Source: Ligula intestinalis
Lineage: Eukaryota; Platyhelminthes; Cestoda; Diphyllobothriidea; Diphyllobothriidae
Direction: 5' to 3'
DNA length: 64,000 nt
NCBI GenBank assembly: GCA_036362985.1
Contig: JAYGXS010000005.1
Location: 2,744,039-2,808,038, forward strand
Below, piece by piece: positions 54,860 to 64,000 of this stretch. The position numbers were made by a program, and so were the translations under genes. The stretch's first letter is position 1; the number at the start of each line of letters is the position of its first letter. The notes beneath the pieces were generated by a model. That model made no database searches and was not told the DNA's origin. It worked only from the letters and a program-made list of their open reading frames with translations.

Positions 54860-57800
54860 AATTACCTGTAATTTACCATGCACTATTTACAGAAAGTTAA
54901 AAAAAAACTCCAAAACTATAAATACCCCTATTAGCAACGAGGCGGGGGCCTATAAGTAAGATGATTCCTTGATGGTAGCATACCGTCCGTTGGGAAATCG
55001 TCACTTTAGTTCTGTAAATGAGACTCATTGGGGAAAATTATTATCGCAGTGAGTGGGCACTGTGTCATTTCCTATGTTTGTATAAGTACTACAAGAACAC
55101 AGGGTGGATGTTAGCAACACGATGCCATACAGCCGCTCCACGGATGACAGCGCACCTGTATGCCATGCAATTGCATGGGTTCCCGGAGAGGCTCGCATTA
55201 CTTATTAATATATCCCAGAAAGCAAGCAGTGGCGTTCACACGCATAGCAATGCCTCCTAACCCGCAGCAAGCACTTTCGCAAGCCGAAGGGTGAAATTAG
55301 AAATAGCGCAGGCAGGGTCCGCGGCAAGCCCGGGGACGAAGGCAGTTTCAAAGCTGTTTTTGGTGGCACACAGTTGACAATAAACCTAAGTAAACTTAAC
55401 ACGAATTTCGAAATTAAGTAATTGATTTAAAAATAGTTTTTTTTTTATAAGGTAGGGTTGAAATATTTATAATCCATCAGCAGACAGGTAGTTATACCAG
55501 CTTTTAATTTGCATCTATCTGGTGGCATGCAAACAGCACACTGTTAGAAAGTGGATATGCAAGCAGTTTAATAGAAAATTATTACCAGAAAGATGTGCAC
55601 TTCAAAGGGAATAAGGACTTAAGAAACAGCAAATAATATGCATTTTGTAAATTCAAAAGCTGTTTTTCCCGATCGCCTTTTTACATCCGAAACATTTCTT
55701 CAAAATAAAAGAAGCTGTATACCCGGGTTTTAGCTTTTCAGTCAAATTTGAGTATAGGTTTATGTTGTACGCGTCAAAAACCATATATTTATTCATTTAA
55801 ATTTTACTATTTGAAATATAGACGTCCCATAATGTAACAATGGATGTGGACCACGTGGTGACCTTCGTGCAAAGAAACTTTAAAAAAACAGACGCAGATG
55901 ACGCTGTTTGATCAGGCATTTGAAGATGGAAAGGGATATATTACTTTAATACAAAGTAGAAGAATACGAATGCATTTCGATTACAGGAATCGTAATTGAT
56001 TGCTCCTTAGCTTTTTGGCTCTTGCAGAAATCTATCGTCAGCGAGAAATCGTCACCGAAAAGCGAGAAACAGTTATAGGGGATGGGAACCAATCAACTGT
56101 TATAGGGGAAGTTAGTGAAGAGGAGGGGCCGTTTTACCTGCACAAAGCGATGTAGGTGGTGCCAGCTCTGTGCACTGGTTGACTGAGTTGTCATCGGAGC
56201 CCCGAGCTTCAATTAACTATCGTGTGGTCTTCCTCTCGGCGTGAACAATTATCCTTGCGGCTGCTGAGTTAGACATGGTATGCGATGCACTACGCCCGAC
56301 TGTTCATAGCGACTTAATGGGTCTTTAATTCTCATGATCCAGCTGCAGATGCTAGCCTTGGGACGGTGCGCAATTCCGATGCCTAGTCCGGCAGCATTGC
56401 GCACAGTTGCTGTATGGCAGCGTTCGCCATATCATCGGGGTTGGCTATGATGGGATCCTCGAAAGGCGTGCACGTTGGCATCGGTTTATGAAGGACTTCG
56501 GATAGCCACTACGCATTAATTGGTTGCGGAGGTATGGGGCTTCCCATGCTTTAACTTTGCGGTTACAGCAGTGCGTCTAGATTCGCTTAACCCGTGTTCT
56601 GTAGCAATTTCGTGTGTGGGCCATTGGACAGTTGCTGTGAAATTTGAGAAGCTGTGTTGTGTTTGTCACCTTAATGTAAACCGGTAGATTGCAACATCAT
56701 GCTCGAGGTCATAAACAAAGTATCTTCAGGCCTTTGCCCAGTGGTGCTGCACATGGTGCCACTGCCTTTCTTGGCACAAATGTTTGGTTGTTGGCAACAA
56801 TCATCAGCCTGAACTAAGGGTAGACGCCAGGAGTTATTCAGGGTCTAGGCATATCCCATTCCAATAGTCTCAATCTGTCTGGGCACTGTGCCCTGATTGT
56901 CTCGAAAGCAAGCCGAACTACCGGATTTATTCTCAGAGATTTGAAGACCATCAAGGTCTTTATAATATACACGTGAGACCTATTCTGGAATTCTTCCTGC
57001 CCTTATTTAGCGTTCTCTGCGCTAGTGAATGGAAAAAAGAATCTGTCCAGCACCCCTTCACCAAAAGCGTATTATATTATGAACGCCGCAACTGGTCCTA
57101 CCAGCAACGTTTTTAACGTATTAACATCGATGTTTTGTGGCTTTGCTGACTACACAAGAGACTAGTTTTACTGTTTAAACTTATAAAAGGCCGTACCTTT
57201 AATCCCTTTAGTAGCATAAGGCAGCTTGACCACTGTTGGTGCGCCAGTCATCTCTGTGATTATTTTATTTCTTCCTATGGCACGCAAAGTTAAATACCAA
57301 TTTTTGTCAGTAAATGCCATAGCAAGCTGAAATAAACTGCTCATAAGTATTAAGGCTTAGCAAAGTTATCCTTTCTTTAAGAAAGCTGTCACTAGCTTTC
57401 TGCATTTAGGACACCTTTCACGAATTTTAAGTTCTGACTCAGTGGAATCTCTCTTTCACCATGATGGCGTTCGTAGACTTTGAACCCTGTCAGGCCTCAT
57501 GCTGAGAATTATGTGGCTTAATCTGCGGCCCAAATGCGGCTAATTCTTCAGCCGACGGCAGGCCACCCTTCGCCAACAAAAATTCCGCTGGTGCACAGTC
57601 TCCAAAAGCATTACACTCTAAGAAGACTGATGACACTGTGATCCTGCAGTTTTTCCTAAACTGTCAGCTCAATCCATAGTTGTACATATCTTTCGATAGT
57701 ATCATACAATTAAAGTCAATTTTTCGCACTTGAAACAAAATCTTTATTTCGCTCACTATAAAGCAATCACAAAACTAAAACAAAACCAATACTGACTACA

Positions 57801-60800
57801 AAAGAAGGAATTTTTTATATTTTTTCTGTCTCCGAGGTTTTAGAAGGCGCCCAAAAGGTGCTTTATCAATTAACCTAATTTTTAAAGTTGCCTGTAAACT
57901 GGCAATCAGTGAATAAATAAATAATAACCGTTTAAAAACCGAAGTTTACGCGTGCGTCAACTATCACTTGTAAAGAAAACGTGGTTTTCCAAGAAATGGT
58001 TAAGAGCAGCACTTTTTTTTTATGAAGTATGATTATTTCAATGAGGTCATCCCCAAGCCATGTTAGGAGGGGTATTAGAGATCTGGCGCATTTGCTGATT
58101 TGCGATTATGCTGAATGAGATTTTATTTCAAAGCCTCAGTAATTCAATGTTTTGTACTGTAGAGAGCAGTTCAGTTACATTTTCATACAATTAGTCACTG
58201 AGTTAACATGAAGCAGAAACACTCCTCTACATCCAGCAAAAGGTTTATAATAATCGTATTGCTTGAGAGAATGCAGCAAAAATATATATCTGATCGTTTC
58301 TTCTAAGAGATTTGTGCAAATTCATAAAAGACACTGAAATACCTCAGAAAAACAATCACTCCAAGTGTTATCAGCGTAGGCGGGCAAGTAGGTATTCAAG
58401 CGAAGGTCATCTGCTTATAAATTCCATCACAATTAACTGCAAGCATTTAACTTTCACCTAGGTGATGCAATGAATTTTCGGTCATAACCGTGTAGGGACG
58501 TTTAAATGCTTCATTAATTTCAGCTCCTACAAGCGACTTAAATGGGGTGACCAACAGCAACAAACGTCTCAAACCAAAAGGGTGAAAAATGTTCCGTTTT
58601 AATCAACATACAGCGTTCACAAACACCTGGACCCTTGACCTCTGGCAAGGCTTGGGCATTGTCATTAGCCGGGACGCCGGTTGACCAAATGCCACCCACG
58701 ATTTGGGAAATCGTCTCCACCACCTACAGTCTGCCAAAAGGCTGCCTGAATTACGGCAAACTTTTCACTAATTACATCTTTCTTTTTGCAAAGTGAAACT
58801 AGAGACCTGGGTCCTTGAAGGTGAAAAAAACTGTGGTTGGCACTTATTGACCCCGTGTGCTTTCGGTTAAAGTCACACTCTAAATATGAGTGTCACGTGT
58901 TTTTGAAAAAAAATTCCCTGCATGTTGTCCAGGCATAGCATAGTCAGCTTACACTACCCCCTCTAGAAGGATAAATTTAAAGTGTCAACAGAGTCTGTTG
59001 TGGTTAATCATTGTCGTCAACCAGCTGCACGCCGAATATTAAAAGGGATTTTGTTTTTTTCCCGAAATGATCACATTCACACCAGAATGTGACTGCAGTC
59101 GAAAGTAGCAGAAGCAGCCTAAGGAGGTTATTAAAAAGAAATGGCTCTGATCGATGGGACGAGAATTTTCATTCGGCCCACATTTCCAAATCTATCGTGC
59201 ACTAGCATCAGAGACAAGAGCAGAAAGGGGTTATTCATAAATAGGGAAGGGCAGTGTTTTTTATCACACATAGGAAAATTAACGAATCCTCTCAGAGGAT
59301 AATTTTCCGCTTATGTGCTAATGGCTAGATCGCTGACCTGCTGACCTTACCCCACACGTGATGGAATTGGACATGCTGATTACTTCGCCAGTTGGTTCCC
59401 CGGTACTGGCGTTTATTAGGAGACATCGTAGTTGTGTTAGCGTTTGCCTAAAAATACTCGACACAGAGCTGAGAAGCAGCCTCAGGACAGAGTTGCTAGT
59501 ACTGCTACGGTCGATGCAGAAAAAAAGGCTCATATAAAAATCAGGAACATGAAAAGCTATCAAATATCGCAGCCGGAAGGGTGATGTATACTAAGTGAAT
59601 TCGCACGCAGTTTACCAAAATCATGAGAAGCTTCAGCCACATCTTCCTGAAGTGCGACATATTGAAAAGCCCATGAGTACCACGCATGCAGGGATCAACC
59701 TCATCGTAGCGAGGCCAGTTCATAGTGGAAGTGCCACCATCAGCAAAAATTGCATTTAAGAAGAGCTGCATCTCGAAGCCTCTAAACGAAGGTCACAATA
59801 TCACGAGCTTCAGAAAATGGAAAAGGGGGAGTAGATATTGTTGAAAATTTAATTTTGCAACAGCCTCACTTCGGGATCACTGTAGCAAGCACAAAACCAT
59901 GCATTTTACAACAGTGGACCAGGGATTAAATGGCTGGGAATACTAGGAGAAAGAAATAATTAAATAGGAGAGTATCTAACAACGGAAAAGGAATGGTTAT
60001 TTAAATTATCTTTTGCTCCACGTGTGATAATTAAATAGAGATATAAATCCAATGGGAAACAAGAACTGCTTAACATAACACTTGAGTTGGATAGAATCGT
60101 ATATGAACTCTTAAACAAATTTAAGAGATTTAACTAAAACCATGAATGATAGGGATTTTCCCAATTTTTCACGCCTCACAATAGATTCCAATTTATAAAG
60201 ACCAATACTGAAGTATGATAAGCCAGAAGACTAAAACTTAAATAATATAAAACTAGTCTTATTTTGAATAAAAATATTTTGGAATACTTTGAATTAAGTC
60301 AATCTTAATAAGCTAAGAAACTTATCTCAAATTATAAATAAGCTTATCGAAATAATGGTTTGCTTGATGAAACTACTTACTGCATTATCCGTAACAGTAC
60401 ACTACGCACTTAGCATTTTTTCATGAGGGCGGTATATCGTTGTAATTTTTTGGTTCACTCCGTTTCTTGGCAGAATTTTGTTGGACAGAGTGAAAACGTA
60501 AGCAGCACCGGTGCATTCTTCATACGGCTGATGACATAGTGGAAAATAAACTTTCATAATTTTTCATAATAGGCAAGGGTGATTTTGCGCACTCTGGCTG
60601 CACAGCATCTCGTAATCCGGATGAAACCAGACAGGAAAAAAAACGAGAGCATGCAAACTCTGGCTTGGATAAAATAGGGACACAGCAGACTTCCACGAGG
60701 CACGCTTTACTGCAAAATTAGTCGGGAAGGCTAACATCTCAGCTGCCGAGGTACTCGCGCACCATCCTCGATACAAAAGTACGTGTTACGCGAAGTTAAT

Positions 60801-62560
60801 ATCTTGCCCGCTGAAGGACAGCCGTGCGTGACAGAAACTCGCTACGATCCGCGGAACATAAACTGTCTATCAAAATTAGACAAGCGAAAGGTCCTATAAT
60901 TATGGCCGAGTTATGCTCGCCATTGTGCTCAGGGCAGATAAATGCCATGGTCCTGTTGAAGGGAACCCCAGCGCCGAAGGTGCCTGTTGTAGAGTGGACA
61001 GTTGCAACAGCTACGGTCTTGGTCAGTTACAGGCATGCAGTAAAGACAGTGTTGTCCTCCTTATCCTACACCTCACCATTAGATTTAAAACCGCAAGAAG
61101 TGAACGTTGGTGCCCCTGCTATTCTAGACTTGGCAATGTCTTGATTACTTCAGAGGTTACAGGCCAGATCAACACAATTTGCCATGCGGCGTGCCATGAC
61201 AAATCGTCGGTCTATCGCTCATTTCATCTCTGGCGATCAACTCCCGGATGAGTTTGTTAGTTGTGAAAAATAAGCTCCGCCGCAATATCAATTCCCGCCT
61301 CCTAACTACAAACTTATCACCAAGGAGGAAAACCTTAAAACACGTTCGTACATTTGAAGTATGGGAGCAAAGCAAAACAATAACTGCGAGGGTTAGGAAA
61401 GATGCAATCTCAGATTAGGGGTCTTTTTGTGCCAACTTCTCGGGGATCAGTGTTAAACGCAGCAAAAGGTGGGAGGTAACACTATGCAGTTTGACGTATC
61501 AGCATCCGTAGTGGCTGTTCGGCCATTCGCTCCGACGATATGAGACGTGTGCCCACAAACATATTTCTCGCACGAACAGTTTCTTGCGCGTCGATTAGAT
61601 TACCGTGAATGTAGACTGGCATTTTATCTACCTCACCTTCTGTCAACTCTACCCAAGCAAGGTGTCATGACAATCTCTAGAATAGTAGAGGCACAAGGGG
61701 GTATCAACAGCTGGGGCGGCCTGATCCCCGCTTTTAATCATGCATTCGCGCTCGGCACCGATTTTGCACAATGGTGATGGTGTCATAGAGGTCACGTCCG
61801 GGAGGAGCCGCTGCAGGCTGACTCTCAATGTAGCTGCCGACCGCTCTATAAAAACATAAAGCTGGCTGAATTTATGACCTAAGTTATTTCGTCCGTTGGC
61901 AACTCAGCAAGCCACGGGTTTTTAAACGCACCATTGTAGACTCAAACGGCTCAGTGAAAATGCAATTCCTTTGGTAGTTAGGTGAGAAGGCAGAAAATAT
62001 TTCACAGAGGGGGTCAGTGCTATGCTGACGAGAAGGCGCTGCATCGTTGACCTTATTTCCTTCTCACATTACTTTGACGCAATGTCTAACACACTTAATG
62101 ATCTTATCTGTTATGTGTCACATACGCGAATACTATTATATAATAAAGCTATTGGTGGGGGGTATCCGTAGCAGGAATTTGTCTCAAAAGTACACGTGAA
62201 TGAGCGAGCTGTTGGTCGATGATACACGACTGTGTAGGAGGTAGTGAGGGTTTTTTGAAAGCAGGCCAGTGTGCGGGCTTTGTTGGGAACCAGATGACAT
62301 CCAAAATCAACCTTGTGTGCCAGGTGCCCTTTCCCTCTCTGCTCCCCCACATTTTCGCACTCCCCCTGGCCCGCCTTGGACAAAACATAACTAAGGCAGA
62401 ACCAGTCACCTTTATGGAGTCCCAATTCCAACCCCCCCCCCCACTTGTTACCGGTGGTAGGAGCATACAGCGAGGCGCGTTGAGGGCAGGCTGTCCAATG
62501 CGCACACGCGTAAACGCAGATAACAAAATATAACAAACCATTAAGGCCCAAAATGATGGA
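54860..62560. other. long region without supported gene
   Basis: Segments at 56,080-57,000, 60,800-61,370 and 61,550-61,850 are GC-richer than the rest and may be old repeats or exons, but I recognise nothing. Minus-strand frames at 58,538-58,723 and 59,318-59,771 have no known motif. The rest is AT-rich. Confidence 0.35.
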
Positions 62561-62569
62561 ACAGATAGT

Positions 62570-63130
62570 ACCAAAGAAACTGGTTTTCATATATTTGCCC
62601 TTTAAGGGCGACAACATTTTCAATACCATCAAGATACGACTAACTGATGCCATTGAAAGGACATATTATGCCGCGTAGCTTATAATTTGCAATCTTACAA
62701 AGCTTTTACCGATTCCTCGTGCGAAGGATGCCTTGCCGATGCAAGCCAATTCAAACTGTGTTTATGAATTAACATGCACTTGTGGATGCACGTAAATAAG
62801 GTGAACGCAAAGGCAATTGGCCACCACAGCAAGGGAACACTTAGCTAGCTGGTTGCTTGAGCAAAAAAACGAACTCCTAGCTCATCTATCACTGAACACC
62901 TGCTAGATACGGGCCATTCCGTGGACCCTTAAACCTCCGTTCGAGTACTTGTTCAAGCATGAACAACTCACACCTTACGCTACCTGGAGGCAGCCAGCAA
63001 AAGGCGGTTTAAACTAAACCTATTTAAACAATTAGAGCATGTTGTGAACCGAACTCTACCTTGGTAACACTGGCTCCCCGTTTACACATTCCCCTCCCTA
63101 TTTTTATTTTTTTGTTTGCCAAGACTTTTT
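62570..63130 (+). mobile_element. PLE family 1-like fragment
   Basis: A plus-strand frame reads KKLVFIYLPFKGDNIFNTIK, then IRLTDAIERTYYAA. A stop follows, then KDALPMQANSNCVYELTCTC, which leads into the GIY-YIG domain. After another stop come REHLASWLLEQKN and LLAHLSLN. This matches the linker (LPFxGD, KDxLP) and the nuclease entry (CVYxxTCTCG, REHxxxWL) of PLEs. Three or more stops make it a dead copy. It has a CTCG variant, so it represents a branch different from copies A and B. Confidence 0.65.
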
Positions 63131-63139
63131 TTTCATCAG

Positions 63140-64000
63140 TTTTTGGTGTGAATAGCGTTTGAATTTTAGCTTTATCGATTGTCTCTTGCCGTTTTGTATC
63201 GATTTTTTCTATGTAAATTCAATTGTGTATTTTGCCTGACATTCATTTACGTTATGCAATAAGAGCTAGCAACTAAAAAACCACTCTCGAAATTGATGGA
63301 TCCATTACATTTTGCTGTCTAAACATTCTACAAATTTTTATCAGGGAAAAGAAGATTTAAACCACTCAATAATTTAAATTTGTGGCCAGGCTGACTCTGA
63401 CATGCCAGCCGTTGAGTCAAAATCAAGTCATGTCGCAACTTGCTCCAGATCAGTATCTGATTGATCCGATGAACATGGGTGTTTACGCGTTTGGTTCCTT
63501 AATCATGTTGCACACATTACGCTCAAAGACGTCTGACTTTGCGTTCTTCTTGTCGTGTTCTTCCTTGGTGACACACACAATGCGTAATTAGGCGGTGACA
63601 TCTGAGCATTGGTTACATTTACAACAACCATGACGCAATTGCATGCAAAGACGAAGGTAGCCGCCGCACGTCAACCTTTTCCGCTTTCCCAAATAAACGT
63701 TTAATGACCCAATGAAAATTTACTGAAAGCTAGTGGATGCTCGATAAACTGCTCTTTCTGAATTATTCGATGGGAATTTTCGAAACTACACGCTGTAGCC
63801 TAACTGAGCATTATCAGTAGAAGGAGTCTTTAGCTTCAGGGAAAAAACATGAAGCAGAAAGGATTAACTTTTGGACCCGTGGGATGTTTAGAAAGTTAGC
63901 ACGGAGGAGAAATAAAAAAGACAGAAGCAATAAAACGATATTTTGCTGCAATTAAACGCAACCTTATCAGGCCTTCATCAAAGATGAATTCCGTTTGAAA
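63140..64000. other. no supported gene
   Basis: I see only AT-rich sequence with one short frame at 63,382-63,591 that has no recognisable motif. Confidence 0.35.

Noticed and set aside
62111..62653. 180-codon minus-strand frame
   Set aside because: Its N-terminal part overlaps a clear PLE linker on the plus strand (LPFKGDNIFN), so at least that part is antisense. The rest has no motif and includes a poly-C run.

Overview
The window looks like non-coding, repeat-rich animal DNA. It is AT-rich, has no long clean reading frames, and almost every recognisable protein-like stretch is a decayed retroelement. The mix of Penelope-like elements (PLEs) with GIY-YIG endonucleases, an endonuclease/reverse-transcriptase LINE, tRNA-derived SINE-like copies and a Helitron remnant suggests a flatworm. 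A tapeworm of the diphyllobothriid type is my best guess, made from family resemblance and not from a search.

Layout. 1.4-5.3 kb: short fragments of two PLE families on both strands. 5.9-9.4 kb: a minus-strand LINE, nearly full length but broken, with a PLE tail inserted in it. 9.4-19.3 kb: AT-rich, with only short PLE tails and one SINE-like copy. 19.3-25.1 kb: a PLE cluster with a 5'-truncated copy, a LINE scrap and an unrecognised ORF beside a (TAG)n array, then a nearly complete PLE whose 5' end abuts the 3' end of another copy (pseudo-LTR arrangement). 25-32 kb: AT-rich, with a foldback element, a perfect hairpin and a direct-repeat-bounded element. 32.4-35.3 kb: two LINE copies joined head to tail, one internally deleted and carrying a 2A-like motif. 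35.7-40.1 kb: two copies of a third LINE, a second copy of the 30-31 kb repeat and another PLE. 42.9-47.8 kb: a rearranged repeat family around a Helitron Rep fragment. 50.0-51.0 kb: the best-preserved copy of PLE family 2. 51.9-54.9 kb: two candidate host exons. 55-64 kb: mostly unrecognised, with one more PLE fragment.

Host genes are barely visible. The best candidates are an internal minus-strand exon of exactly 138 codons (51,954-52,367), a plus-strand terminal exon (54,685-54,849), a small ATG-bearing plus-strand exon (26,732-26,774) and a 35-codon plus-strand exon (30,161-30,265). None matches a protein I recognise. They would be short exons in very long introns or intergenic DNA.

The most interesting signal is a set of PLE 3' tails with hammerhead-ribozyme-like cores (CTGANGA ... 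GAAA). One copy has a perfect stem II, and two others carry compensatory changes in the same stem.
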